The notes: generated by a model not told the origin, from the sequence alone. 64,000 nucleotides of DNA from Xiphias gladius (GCF_016859285.1 NC_053419.1:11899501-11963500); one strand, 5' to 3'; shown: positions 35,521 to 48,576, counted from the first letter of the stretch. A program made the numbers and translations.

Positions 35521-35700
35521 ACAACATCACCCTGCGCCTTTGTTGTCAGGCGGCGACTGCTCATCATTCGAGCTAGCTAAAGTGGCCCGTATTATTGGAG
35601 GAGTACGTAAAATGAAACATGCTTAAAATGATTAATATTGCGTTTTGACGCAGCTGAATCATCCCGAAAGTGGGATCAGACGCAAGTTGAGCCGAAGAAG
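35380..35700. promoter_or_regulatory. Probable bidirectional promoter between mrrf and rbm18
   Basis: Two strong first-exon donors face apart, at 35260 (- strand) and 35738 (+ strand), 477 bases from each other. The DNA between is rich in CpG compared with its surroundings, including gcgggagga and gtgggatcagacgcaagttg. No TATA box fits either side. A head-to-head pair sharing one CpG promoter is the usual state of MRRF and RBM18. Confidence 0.6.
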
Positions 35701-35737
35701 TCAGTCGCTATAAGAGGAAGTTTGACAGAACGAGGAG
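35660..35737 (+). other. rbm18: rbm18 non-coding first exon
   Basis: gacagaacgaggag is followed by GTAAGG at 35738. No ATG in frame with the rbm18 coding exons precedes it, so it is 5' UTR. The left edge is approximate. Confidence 0.5.
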
Positions 35738-36856
35738 GTAAGGTGGTACTGCCTAAGCTAACTGCTAGCGACCCACTACTCGTCTAAAATGGACTGTTAA
35801 CTGTTTACTGGATAGATTTAAATAATCGTAGCTGAATACCTTACTCCCTGGACGATTGAGATTTGTCTCACTTCACACAGTCGGATCCATCTTAACCAGC
35901 TAACGCCAACAATTTGCGGGTAGTGGTCGGTCGATCAGTCTCCTCCTAGCTAAGCTAACGTTATCTCCTGGCAAGTCAACGAGAGAACTTAAAATTTGTT
36001 CCTTTGTGAGGTTTCGCAGGAACAAAGTGTTTTTTCATGACGCTGTGATTAACAATAAGTCACCCTACATCATTTCCTGATTGTGTTCAACATGGTTACT
36101 GTAGAAGCTGAGTATCTAAACATCAAATGAGAACCAAAGACAGTGTGTTTCGCAAACGTTTTTGACCATCGTCCCATCACTGATTTACACATGTACCGTA
36201 TGTCTGCATGAAACATACTTTCTGTTTGACATTTATGCAATGACATAACATTTTGGTTAAACCTCAAACAATCGTTCATTGTAAATACCTATAAATGAGA
36301 GAGGAATATGTCTGAGTGACTGATCATGACTTTTTAATTTATTAAGGTGACCTTGGTCAGATTAGAAACTGCCTCACCTCTGTCACTGTATAATCAGGAT
36401 CCATACTTTTGTCTTACAGCTGATGTTAGCGCTGTCCACGTGTAATTTGCACGCCCAGTGTACAGTGGCTTAGTTGACCAATCCAGGGCTCTTCCCTGCA
36501 GTAAAGCACTGTGTCTCTGCACAGTCTTTAGAGTTTAATGTCTCTATGTGATTGAACATACAGTAGATCAGATCTTTTCTGAACAGTTTTCTTCCCAGAT
36601 GTGTTCTGATCAATCATGTAAGCCACAGTTCTCAGAGATACTACTGTATATAGTGCTAATTTCTTTGTAAAGCAATATTTTAGTCTGCCAGTTAACAGCT
36701 TACTATTCTGAACTGTGCGCTGGCATTTGTCTTTATTCGTGGCTTTTGAGTATTGCAGTGTTCATAAGGTTATTGCTATCATGCTCCAAAGAATCGTAAC
36801 GGTTCCAAACTGACACAAACGCTAATTTCTCTGTCTTCTATTCCTACCTCCTGCAG
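35738..36856 (+). other. rbm18 5' UTR intron; nothing seen
   Basis: This is intronic DNA with no recognisable repeat, exon or RNA gene. Confidence 0.5.
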
Positions 36857-36863
36857 AGTACAC

Positions 36864-36970
36864 ATGTCGTCTGCAGCAGAGACGGTGGAAAATGCCTCCA
36901 TCATTTCAGAGAGTGTTGCCCATGACGGAAACCGCTTGTGGATAGGCAACATCGATCCCAAAATCACAGA
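36864..36970 (+). CDS. rbm18: rbm18 coding exon 1
   Basis: The acceptor CTCCTGCAG is at 36848-36856 and ATG at 36864. It encodes [20 protein letters not shown], then [15 protein letters not shown] and two bases of a Glu codon; the donor is CACAGA|GTGAGT. Confidence 0.94.
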
Positions 36971-37406
36971 GTGAGTAAATCCACTGTTATTTAACAAACT
37001 TCAGCATTGTAGTGAGTGTGCATTTGTTGGTTAAAAAAAGAGATCCCAGTCATTTTGTCGCATTATGATACATGTATGCTTCAGATTAGATTAGAGCTCA
37101 AATTACCAGAGCGACAGTATAATTACTGCACACTACAGTCTAGTCATCACATTGTAAAACAATGAAAGTTATCAGAATAAAAAAATAAATTTATATTCTA
37201 ACTACAAATCTTCATATTCAAACGTGTGAACTGGGCAGCTGAATGAACAGCAAAGTTAGTGTTCTATTTGATGCAGTGTTTGATCTGAGGTGGCTTTTAG
37301 GCAGTCCATGTTCTGAACCTGAAGCACTGCTTTTTAACTTGTCCGGCTCTGCCTCATAGAGAGGCAACACATTGTGTGTGCATATATGATTGATTAACTG
37401 TGTGCG

Positions 37407-37463
<57 letters not shown>

Positions 37464-37607
37464 TGTCACAGGCTGAGACTGAGCAGGCAGGGCTGGGTGT
37501 GTGAAAGAGAGGCAACGAGGCGTGGAGACCTGCTGTGCTAAGGAGCAGCCATCATTCCTCACTCACCTGCCCTGTTTACTCTCTCTGTGTCAGTCTGGTG
37601 CTGATTT

Positions 37608-37678
<71 letters not shown>

Positions 37679-40600
37679 GCATGTTTAAGTACACAGTTGA
37701 TGTTTAGGTGGCAGCTGGTAGAGGTTCAGGCTTCAACAAACTGAAGCATCTGTGTTCATTATGAGTGTGTCTCGCTCTACACAACATCATATATACAAGC
37801 AAACATCCTTTGGTTGTTTCGTTTTTTGTGTGGGGATGTGTGTGCAGTAGAGTGTGCAAAACTCCAAATCTGAGAGTGGAAAGCACCCTTATGTACAATG
37901 TGATGGAGAGGAGGTAGTTTTTCGGGGTGAGGGGGTGTGTCAGTGTGCCTGTGGGGGCTGCTGGAGAATGTATAGGCTGCAGCTCTGGTGGGAGTCTAGA
38001 CAGGCATTTCCTTCCCCTTTCCCTGCTCTGCTATACTTCTCCTTAAATAGCCCACTGCTTCACAGTATGGAGGGAAAACAAGAGAAATGCCCGTGGACCC
38101 TGATGCTGATTGGGAAGATTAATTAGCTCCTGGATAGCATACGCATTACTCCCTCTGTTTGTCCTGGTAAGCAAAACCAAAACTCAGTGCAGAGGGGGAC
38201 TGTAGACCTGAAATGCAAGGTGCTGATTATGAGTACATGAGGCCAAAACATTGAACAACACACATTGCCTTCAAAATATGAAATGAATAGTAAATAAATC
38301 TTTGTTTATTGTGCAAGATTATTTTTGTTGGCTAATTAAACACTTAAAATTTTGTGCTACAAGTTGGTATCTGAGTCTTTATATCTAGACTAGAATTTGA
38401 CTGATGGATTTTTTAGGTGTAATTAATTGTGATATTTTATTTCCTTGAGAGGTATGGATCCATATTTTTAGTTATTTTGAAGAACAATAAGTTAATTTGA
38501 AAATATCAGTATTAAATGGAAGTTTTTTTTAGTTTTTTCCTTGTGACAGATGGTTGAATTTTGGCCTGTGTTATGACTAATCTCAAGTTTCCTGTAAGGC
38601 TCATAGCTCAAAATGACGTGATTAGACCTGGAGAAAATTTTATTCCAAGCATGTGATTTTGAAAAATGTCTTCATTCTTCCATCTTTGTGTTGCAACCTC
38701 TCCGTTTATACTCTCTCTGTGCATCTCTATCATGAGAAAACTGTAATCCTCTTGCTGTTGCCCTTTTAAATGCTCAGTAAAGATGCTTGATGTAAACTTG
38801 TCAAATGACCAGTAATCAGTCTCACACATTTTTAGTCTTCACTGCTGAAATGATCTTCTCATAGCTGAGATAGACATCCCATATAGTATCCATTTAGATT
38901 TTTCATCTTGCCTTGCCCTGCTCACAGAGCAGAAACATAGCAGGTGTAAGTTCAGCTTTCACCACATATTGATGTTTTTGTGCTTTTGGCTGCTCAGAGG
39001 GGGGATTTCTCAGTAGTGGTAATCCATCACCTTCTTCCTCTTTGTTCTCTCTCTGTAAGTTGTGTATCTGGAAGTTTTTGTGTTTTTTTTTTTTAAGCCC
39101 TTGTAACCATCATCTTGCTCAGGCTGCAGGCTTGGATTTTTATAAAATATGTAGAAGTTGCAGTTAGTTTCCTTGTCAGAAAGCCCCCCATCTCTCTATT
39201 TTTTTCCCCTCTGACCTGCACTTCTCTGGACCAAATCTTGTGGCCCCCATCTCCCTTTTCCTTCCTTCCTCTTCTGTGCTTCCCAGCTCTTGTATCTCTC
39301 CTACCTGGCTTCTCACCTCCTCTCTTCTTTTGGCTTCTCCTCCTCCACCTTTCACCTTGCTGTCAACATCCCCTCACTGAACTTTACTCTCCCTCTCCCC
39401 AGCTTTCCCTCCCTTTCCTCGCCCCCTCTCCTCCTCTTCCTCCGGTGGTTTTTACAACCCCCAGGAGGAGCGGTCCATTGTGGTTCAGATCACCCGCATC
39501 CAAAAATGTTCTTAGAGTGTCTGGCATCTAATCTCACTCACATTTCCACATATGCAAAAAATTGCAGTATGTATTTATTTCAAAAATAGCAGTGTTAAAA
39601 GGCAACACATGTTAGCATGGTGGCATTTGGCTGAGATGACTGCCTTTCTCATTTCCTGATCAGTGATGCAGAGGTTCAGAAGTGCATGAAGCGCAAAGGC
39701 AAACTATAAGAGCGCATAGAAGTGCTAGTAGTATGGTGAATTTTATTTCAGTAGAGGTTTTCCTGTTTAAATAAGCCTATTGCAGGAAGAGCCACCTTCA
39801 CATGGGAGGCTTACAGGGTGTTGTGTGGGAAAAGCAGAAATTCTCCTTGGCCTAAAGCCCCCCAGGGAGTCGTAGAAGGGTGGAAGACATTAGCACAACC
39901 TGTAGCTTAAGCCTGCACTTCACCCTCAGTATCCCACAATGAGTCCCATTCACACATATAAATGCATGCTTGCACATTAACATCATACATTTATCTTGGT
40001 GGGACACACACACATGTGCGTGCGCGTATACACACGCGCTATCTACTTCAGGATTAAAAATAACAATCAACTAAACAATAAAAGGCTGAATTATTCATTC
40101 CTCTTGGACAGTTATACAAAACACCTGGGGTCATTCTGGGGCCTGGACAGTCACACAAGGTAACGGCACTGAAACAAAAACACAGGAAGATGTCTGTTGA
40201 TTTTTATTTATTTATTAATATATTTGTTTATTCATTTATTGTTTTAGTGCATTTTTGGTTTTGTTTTGGGTTTAATAGCCCTTTTTGATATGCCACAGAA
40301 TGAAAAACGCAGGTGTAAATAACAAGATTAATGACGGTTGAATTCCATTTTACTGGCTCCAAGTCTCTGCTCTGAAAAAAGGTTATCACCAGATGCATCA
40401 AACAAATGATGTCCATCAAATATATAAATTAATTTGGGAACATACATGTTGTGATACATGAGAAAATTAGTTTGACCAAATTCTGACTAAAGAGTGAAAT
40501 TAAATTGGGTTTTTTTTCTCCACTAATCTGTTGTTTTTAGTTATTTGGTTTTTGCTTATGCTGAGGCGTGTTGTGTAAATCAACTGGTTTGCAAACAGGT

Positions 40601-43358
40601 ATGGATTACAGGGGTGGTGTAGTCTGTACCTTCTCTTTACTGTGAGAAAAGCCAAGGCTGGTCTCATTTGTTTCATTCAAGAGCATAACAAGGCACTTAC
40701 CAGGGGTTTTCAATGACTAATCGGTCAGGAAGACGTGCACTGCTAAGGAACTGTTCCTGGGACATCAGACTAGTTGGTCAATAAATTAATCCATAGGCAG
40801 AAAATAAATTAGCAACAATTTTTGATTGATTAATCATTTCCAATGTAAATATATGCTGGGTTGCACATTGATCTAATTTCATGCACAGTAACTTTGACAT
40901 TCAGTGAATTTGAAAAGCACGCGCTGTTCAGCATGCATTGGAAACATGCAGTAGACACCTGGTTGTTTACAGTCATATACAGTAGAAATGAATATAGTGA
41001 CCCTGAACTCACTGTTCTTTTCACACTGTCACAAGAAATATCTTTTCCCATGGTTTACTAGTGGTCAGTTACAAGTAGACCTACAGACTCTCACGCTCTG
41101 AATATCTCTTCAATGACCACATCTATGTTCATTTGTAGGCCAACAGTCCCAGGCAGGTCCACATAGCCAGTGGATGTTGTTTGTGCAGAGCTCGGTGCTC
41201 AGGGGGGATTTGAGGCTTCCTCTGTTTTATTCCCTCATTGTCCTGCTACTGTATCCTCAGCATTGTCTCAATAAGAGATTTACTGTCACAGGCCTGCCAC
41301 ACCAGCTGGCCTGCTGCTAAAAAGGTGTCAGGGAGAGAAAGCTGTCATTCTCATTAGCCCCAACTGACATAATCACAGCATGTAGGGTGGCAAATACATT
41401 GTGGAACAGATCTATGTGGCTGTTTCACAGGGTTGGCTTACCTTACATAGTACATGTTGTTGATCATTATGGATATGTAGAATAAATTTTGTTGGATATG
41501 GGACATTTTACAAAATATTGATTTGATAGAATCTGTTGTTATTTAATTAAAATTAACAATAAATACTTAAAATCTCAAACTGCATTTTTGTTAACTAATT
41601 TTTTTGGTCTCCGTGACATGATATCTCTCTCGGCAGGTATCACCTGGTGAAGTTGTTGGAGAAGTTTGGCAAAGTGAAACAGTTCGACTTCCTGTTCCAT
41701 AAGTCTGGGCCTTTAGAGGGACAGCCACGGGGCTACTGCTTTGTCAACTTCAGCACCAGAGAGGTAAATGCAAGATGAAAGTTTACATTGATATAGATAT
41801 ATAGATTATTTATATTTAATTTTAATTTTAATTATATTTTTTTTGCCACAGTAGGTATTGTTGTAAACTGATCTTAGATGCACAAAATGCTAAGCTCTCT
41901 AGTCATGCCTAGTTTTAGTGTTTAGAGAAACAACATGGTACGTGTGTCACTAATTTTGTATTTTTTTTTAAATGAAAGTCTTGTAAGCAAAGATCACAAA
42001 AACTGCAATTTAAATGAACAGAATACTAGTTCCACAGTCTGTCAGTCATTGGCAGTAATATAAATATTGGACCAATTCAGATATTGCATTTTAAAGAAGA
42101 TGTCAGTTAATGATGATAGTGCGCTGATATACTGCTGTGTCTACACTGATGCGTGTTACACATGCTCTCTCACAAAGTTGATTTTTATCGAGCCAAGTCC
42201 CTGTGTTGAGAGTAATAATGCCTCCTTTACTCAAATGGCCCAACAAACTTTATGAGAAGTCGTAAAGCAGTGAGGACCAAATTGTGTCTTACTGAAGTTT
42301 CTAAAAAAAAAAAAAAAAAAAAAAAGACTTAAAAGGAGTCCGCTTAGCTTCACAGGTTCAGCAGGCAGTATTTGTTTTGGCATGAGCCTGGGGATCATGA
42401 TAAACATCTAGTTTCACAGCTAGTGTCTATCAGCGGGATATGAAGCCCTCCCAGAAGGATTATACAGAGGAAGCGTGTGTTTATCTTACACACTCACACA
42501 CACTTAAACACTCACACACACAGATAGAAGTACTTCATTAATGTAATTTAGCATCAAAGCCACGTACTCATTTGATCAGACAAAATTTCTCACACTGCCC
42601 CTCAAACACACTACAGACACACACACACACGTCAGTTGTAGGCAATCTGCAGGCACAGTGGCACATCATCATATGTTATTGTTTCTGCCATCTCTCTATC
42701 GTGAGGACTAATGATGTAATGACTCGAGTGCAGTCATCAAGGCTGACGTTTAATCATAATCATAAAATATCTGTTCCTCTTTTTCTCTCTGCGAACGTCC
42801 GCAGGAGGCGGAAAGGGCAATCCAGTGTTTAAATGGGAAGCTAGCTTTGTCCAAGAAGCTGGTCGTGCGCTGGGCGCACGCACAGGTGAGGGTGAGTGTC
42901 AAACTCCTGTTCCATTTCGTAAAACCAAAAATCTGATACATCCCGCTGGCTCAGTGGATCAAGGCCCATAAAAATGTATTTATGGCACTGTGACTGTGGC
43001 TGCAGTGTGTGGTCTCCTCTATAGGTTGACAGACTAAATATATATCTGTGCAATAGAAAAATGATATCACTGATTTTGGAGATAGAAAAGAAGTTAAGGT
43101 AACATTGTCGTCTGTAGCCATAGATAAAAACATGACTGGAAATTTTAGAGAAATAACCATTAATTCTCAAGATGAAGAACATGTTTGACTGTGCCAGCAC
43201 TTGTACCACTGGTAAACTATTATAAGCATCTGTTGGTTTTTATTTTCACATTACTACTGCAGCAGTTAGGGCTTATGCCTGTCTCTTAACAATGGACAGC
43301 CTACTGGCAATGCGTGAAGGGATATCCTGTATAGAGACGAATCACGCCCTACGCACAA

Positions 43359-43401
<43 letters not shown>

Positions 43402-46400
43402 CACACACACACGCACACACACACACACAGTAGAGTGAGGTTGAGGTCAAAGCAGCCGCCCCTAAGACAACACATTGTAGGATAAATCTGCTCACAGATT
43501 CATTGTGGCAGGGCTCAGTTCATATATATAAGAGCTCTGGGTATTGATGCTGTTATAAACCTAGAATTTTAGCTGTTTATGTCCCAAATCTTGCATCAAT
43601 ACCAGTCCGTCTGTGTCATTTGCTGACTCAAATGCAAAAAAATTACTTTTAACTACCTAATTCAGTGTCAGCACCTTCTTCATGCTGTTCCCTCATACTT
43701 GCCATTGGCCTCAGTTCATTTCTACTATGAATGGGGTTTTCTCAAATTCAGTACAGTACTAACATACTGGAAGTACTGTCAGGGCTCCATGCATAAAATT
43801 TTAAGCATGTAAGAGCCAATCAACATCTCTGCCCTGGAAAAAGTGATTTGCTGCGTGATCCTACAAACGTGTTTGTCGAGCTGCTGAGCGATGAAGCTGG
43901 CAGGACGGGCATCTTTCTTTTTTAATTTTTTTTTTTTTTTTTTTTTTTTTTAGTTTTGCAGTGCAAAGCTGGCTCGGTTAGGGTATGAAAGCCAGAGTTA
44001 CAGTTTGGATTAAGCGCTTTCTCATCTTTCGTCCTCAAACTTTAAATGTTCAGTTATCCTGAAAGAGTTAGATGTCAGACTGCGCGGCTGTCTGTTGGTG
44101 TACAACATGATCCTTGACAGATAGAGGGCATGTTTAATATGATGTTGCAACCACATCAGCCAGGTATGAGCAAAGCTGCACCGCAGGAATTTGATTTTTC
44201 TCCCTCATCACCAGCAGCAGTAGCTCTACACAGCCTGCTGTCAAGCTGCTCACTGCGGACCACCCTCTCTGGCCCAGTTGACAAAGATGAATTGCGAGAT
44301 ACATGTCATCGTCATGCTTTAACAAGCAAGAGATGAATGTTTCACACAGAATTATCCTCACATTGTCCATTACTATGCTTGTGAACTCCAGTGTCTTTTA
44401 CTGTCTCTGTGGAGTACCACGGGAAGAGAGGCTTAGAGGTTTATGAAAGATTGTCACCAAACTTGTCTGTCAAGCAGCCGTACATTCCAAAACCCCCGCT
44501 GTAGAAGATGGTACCACTTTACTGAGACCAATATCAAGTCACATCATTAAACCAGCTTCCAAGGCGTGGAATCTTGCCATCTCTGGGCATTTCCTTAATA
44601 ACTCTTTGATCCTTGGTGGATTTCGAGGGTTATCATTCTGCTCGGTTACAGAACTCCCATCGGCTCTCTGACACTGCTATTGTGATCCAGGGTTTTGTTC
44701 AAGGACAGAGCTACACGAGAGACGAAGCCTTATGTACAAGTGCTGTCCCAGTAACTCCTGATGTTTGAGATATTGTGAGCAGATTGGCCTGTGAATATGC
44801 CACTGTCACCAATTTTTACAGTGTAATCTTTATTATGCCAGTACGATTTGAGGAATTTTCCACCAACAGGGCCAGCTCAGGATCAGCTGAATGAGATATA
44901 TTATTCTCTAGCGAGCCTGTCTTCACTGACTCTAACCCAGTAGTGACATGTCAGGATTAATGAGTCAAAGACAGTTGGTGCTGAAGTCGTTGTCAGATTT
45001 CCAGGCTTACATCTTGACTTTATTACAGTGCTTTGAAAGAGATGAAATCACACTGATGAATGTTTAAGTATTGAAGTGTTGGTGCCAACTCTTTGCAAAT
45101 ATCCATGGATTTCCAAATCTATTATTTCACAATTTTAACGATTATGCCTTAATTCATTACTGTATTGTTTTAGATTTATCAATAGTTTAGCCAATTTGTC
45201 TGTTATGCATGTCAAATGATTAGACAATAAATTCATTTGTCCTTCGACAGAACATTAATCAGTTAAAAACATTAGAGTTAGAACATTAATCTGTTTTTTT
45301 TTTTTTTTTAAGTCTTCCATAAAAGTAAATTGAAGATTTTTGGCTTTTGGATTGTTGATTAAACAAAACAAGCAATTTGAATAAGTCAATTTGGGCTTTG
45401 GGAAATTGCGAGGGGCATTTTCACTATAATCTTACACCTAATGGAACAAATGATTAACCAATTAATTGAGATAATAACTGGCATATTAATTGTTAATAAA
45501 AATAATTTTTATTTGCGGCCCTTAACTCTTAAGTCCAACATGAGCCTTTCATAGTGTAGGCTATTTAAAATCTAAAGTGCAACTATTGGGACATTTTTTT
45601 TTTATGCATTCCAGCTACATGCCTTTAGAAATAGGTGGAAGGGAAGGGTCCTGCCTGGTGGAATGGTCATTGTTTTAGACCTATTCTTGACTATACATGT
45701 TATTTATTTCTTGGGAACAGAATGCAAGATGGTCTGTGTGCTTTTGTGCGTGTATGTAAGTAAATGTAACTTAACGTGATTTATTGCCACTTCCACCAGC
45801 TGCAACATTGTCAGATGATTTCTAAGCATCAAATTCCTGCCAACGGCTGCTGCTGCTGCTGCTGCACCAGACGCTGTGGTCTCTCATACCCACCATGACT
45901 TGTTTTGTTTTTGTCTTTTTTTTTTTTTTTTTCTCCACAGGTTTCAAGAATTCTGTGTTGGCTGATGGAGATGTTTGGAAGGTGGTTTTGAAAGGAATGA
46001 GTGCAGACGTTGGTTGTTGCTCTTCAGCTGCTCCCACTTTATCCTACCTCATGCTGTAGGATGTGACAGTGAGCTGGACACACGGTCCTGTTTGGATGCC
46101 GTCTGTTTGACCAGACACAAACAAAATCAATACTGCAGTTTAGTAACATTAATTTTGTGGGAGGAAGCTGGAGTTGGCTCTTCAGAGAAGTGCTGTCAGT
46201 ATTTATTAGGAATTGTGATGTTCTCTACATGTCTTGCTGACATAATTCCTTCTTATTCTCTGTTTGCTTCTCTTGCTCTGCTGGTATTTGTCCTGTTCAA
46301 ACTAAAATGTGTCTCAGATTTACCTAAATACAGATGACATTGTTTTAGAAACCCCTTTGACAGTATAGTTATAACTGTGATACAAGCCCAGGTACAAAAA

Positions 46401-48576
46401 AAAAAAAAAAAGTAATGGCCCTGTTTTGTGTATTTAGCATGAAAGCAAATTCCAGTCTTTTCAGTGACGACAACATTTTAGATGCAGTTTGACACCTGGT
46501 GTGAGCTGCAATTCATATAATCAGCATCTAGACACAATCAGCATTATATCTGGCTGTAAGGCACTAGGTGTGAACAGGACTGACGTCGATCTTTAGTCTA
46601 TCCCACTGACTGTCTGCTTCTGATTTCCTTGTGACTATCAACATGTCTCTGTCTTACCTTTTATTTTACCCCTTTGTTTGTCTCTCTCCATCTGTCTGTC
46701 CATCACTGTTTGTGTGTTTTATTTTTTTATTTTTTATTTTTTAAATTTTTTTTATTGGCCACGTGTATCATCTACAGAGGTTTGAAGGTTTCCGTAACGA
46801 CAAGACAATGCCCCCGAGCCTGGAACCATCATGCAGTGGTGCAACAGAGGAAGGACCCGTAACAACCAATCACCTCAGGTTGGTACAGAACACACACACA
46901 CACACACGACACCATACTTATTGCTGCATCTACAGTGTTTTCACTCTCCTTCGAGTATGTCAACACTAAGGCGGCCAAATTTGATAACACTTTTTTTCCT
47001 GTTATGTATTCCTGCCCAGACTAAGCTTGTAGTTTTTACACCCAAAACCTAAGCCTTTTTAAAACAGTCTCCAGAGTGGATAAATCTGAAGATGACAGCC
47101 TCACATTTTAGTGAGAACAAGGAAAACTGAACCCTTTGAGTTACGTAAGTTACGTAAGCCTGCTCAGACATGGTCAGAGGCTGTGTGAAAAACTTTTTCC
47201 CTCTAATTTTTTCCTAAATGTCAGTATATCCAAATACACAAGACCAAAGTTGTAAAGCTGACCATGTGCTTCAACCAAAGTGCACGTCATGCAGCAATTT
47301 GCCGCGTGTACGGAGGTAAGAAAGTAAGCAGGGTTTTTGATCTTCTCTCTCAAACTTTCTCTTTCATTTTTCACACAATACTTCTGTCACTATTCATGAG
47401 TGCAAAGCCACAAATGCCTTCAAGGAAACGTTGTCCAAAAGTGTGTACTGTTATCCCCATGTGAACAATTATCGCATTTTCGGACCAGCTAGAAACTCTT
47501 TTACCTGCGGATGTGGTCTGATGGCACGCTGTACAAGCGAGTTCTCTTTGAGCATACTGACACCTTAATTAACCTGGGTAGCACATCTACCTTAACACAT
47601 TCTCCATTATAGTCAAACTTGGTTCTGAAATTATTGCAGGAGAGTTTTTGGGCTTGTTGCTTTCACCACAAAACTCAGTTCAAGTCGAGTTCCTCTGGAC
47701 TAACACTTTGGTTCCAAAAATATCAGGGCGGAAGTGTTGAAATTCTGTCAAAGAAAATTAAAACCTGTTCCATTATTGTGGCTACGCTTGCAACCAAACA
47801 TTTGCACATGCACACACACTCCACGTACGCCAGTCAAATGGAGCACTGTTAAGTTGGTCAAAGGCCTCTTATAACCAGAGTGTCAACTCTTGCCGAGACA
47901 ATCCAGTGTGTGTAGCAAACTATCGGCTAACAGAGTTCTTCTCAGGAAAGGCTGCACACTACGATTCTAGTGTAAACTTCAAAATCGCTCTCTCTGCACA
48001 GCACAAGAGAGGAAATATAAACACTCGTTTCCTGCTTTTTTCCCTGATGCCCCTTCTAGATGTTCCCTTTCACTCGCTCTCACACACTCACTTGTTCCCT
48101 CATTCACTTTTCCTCTCTCCTCCAACCTCCTCTCTCTTACTCCTTCGACTACTGTTCTGCTATTTAAATACAGATTTTCCTCAATTTTTCATGCAGCACA
48201 ACTGGTAATCTTTTTCTTCTTTTTTTCTTTTTTTCTTCATTTGTCTCTCCTAATACTACAGGCACTAATAACTCCTCTTCTTTTCCCCTTCAGCCAGAGA
48301 TCTGTCAATCACTCAGCTCGTCTCTCACCCTCAGTACCAACACTGGTATTTCCCCTCACGTCTCCTCTCTCTTCTCCCCCCCTCCCCTCCAGTACGAGTG
48401 CTAAAATCCGCGCCATCGAGGCCAAGCTCCAGATGATGGAGGAGAATCCAGATGATGACTACTCTGGCCCGTCAGCCTACGTTTACAACAAACCGCCAGA
48501 AAGGAAACGCTGGGAGCCCTACTCTAAATCACACCACAATAACCAGAGCAGGCCCTTCCGCAAGTTTAGGAGATGA
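36864..48576 (+). CDS. rbm18: RNA-binding motif protein 18, five coding exons, 201 aa
   Basis: Coding exons: 36864-36970, 41637-41763, 42805-42891, 46778-46878, 48393-48576. Every junction has GT/AG and phases agree. One RNA-recognition motif covers residues about 23-105: RNP2 is LWIGNI (25-30) and RNP1 is RGYCFVNF (67-74), with the family segment [16 protein letters not shown] between and [20 protein letters not shown] after. The aromatic residues at RNP2 W26 and RNP1 Y69 and F71 are suited to stacking on RNA bases. A variable linker ([18 protein letters not shown]) leads to a conserved helix [19 protein letters not shown] and a basic tail ending RPFRKFRR. The human protein is 190 aa and matches throughout. 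Its cellular role is poorly known. The gene shares a promoter with mrrf. Confidence 0.95.
36971..41636 (+). other. rbm18 intron; paired (GT)n arrays, CT-rich tract
   Basis: (GT)n arrays lie at 37409-37466 (one interruption) and 37612-37676. A pyrimidine-rich stretch spans about 39180-39440. An AT-rich repeat fragment of the 32297 family (tcaataaattaatcc and gattgattaatcatttc) is at about 40765-40845. No further exon was seen. Confidence 0.5.
41637..41763 (+). CDS. rbm18: rbm18 coding exon 2 (RRM core, RNP1)
   Basis: The acceptor is CTCTCGGCAG and the donor AGAGAG|GTAAAT. It encodes [20 protein letters not shown], then [20 protein letters not shown] and RE. Confidence 0.95.
41764..42804 (+). 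other. rbm18 intron; poly(A) run and short CA runs only
   Basis: A 23-base A run starts at 42303. Short CA runs lie near 42490-42520 and 42618-42630. Nothing else was recognised. Confidence 0.5.
42805..42891 (+). CDS. rbm18: rbm18 coding exon 3 (RRM end)
   Basis: The acceptor is ACGTCCGCAG. It encodes [20 protein letters not shown] and VRWAHAQVR. Two overlapping donors exist (CAG|GTGAGG and AGG|GTGAGT). The second is chosen because AQVRRF then aligns with human AQVKRY; using the first would drop two residues in frame. Confidence 0.9.
42892..46777 (+). other. rbm18 intron; microsatellite, poly(T), repeat copy
   Basis: An interrupted (CA)n array is at 43368-43429, a T-rich run at 43918-43951, an inverted copy of the AT-rich repeat at 45210-45510 and a (CTG)n run at about 45846-45864. 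At 45920-45940 a strong pyrimidine tract ends in TCTCCACAG, an unused acceptor-like site. Confidence 0.5.
45210..45510 (-). repeat. AT-rich non-autonomous repeat, copy 3 (inverted)
   Basis: gattaaacaaaacaagcaat, then ttgggctttgggaaattgcg and aggggcattttcactataat are the reverse complement of the family seen at 32297. It ends in gattaaccaattaattgaga, the typical edge. Confidence 0.6.
46778..46878 (+). CDS. rbm18: rbm18 coding exon 4 (linker)
   Basis: The acceptor is ATCATCTACAG and the donor CCTCAG|GTTGGT. It encodes [20 protein letters not shown] and [13 protein letters not shown], the least conserved part of the protein; NDK and SLEPS are shared with human. Confidence 0.9.
46879..48392 (+). 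other. rbm18 intron; nothing beyond CT-rich DNA
   Basis: A long pyrimidine-rich stretch (about 48060-48390) leads into the last exon. No other feature was recognised. Confidence 0.5.
48393..48576 (+). CDS. rbm18: rbm18 coding exon 5 (C-terminus)
   Basis: The acceptor is CCCCTCCAG. It encodes [40 protein letters not shown] and [20 protein letters not shown], then TGA at 48574. Confidence 0.95.

Noticed and set aside
35288..35626. 112-codon + strand frame in the mrrf/rbm18 promoter
   Set aside because: CpG-rich DNA gives long chance frames; it ends before the rbm18 donor and has no recognisable motif.
39115..39589. Two overlapping + strand frames rich in Pro, Ser and Leu in the rbm18 intron
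   Set aside because: They come from a CT-rich tract; composition explains their length.
46674..47052. Small frames around rbm18 exon 4
   Set aside because: They overlap the real exon in the wrong frames or run into intron; the in-frame exon is 46778-46878.
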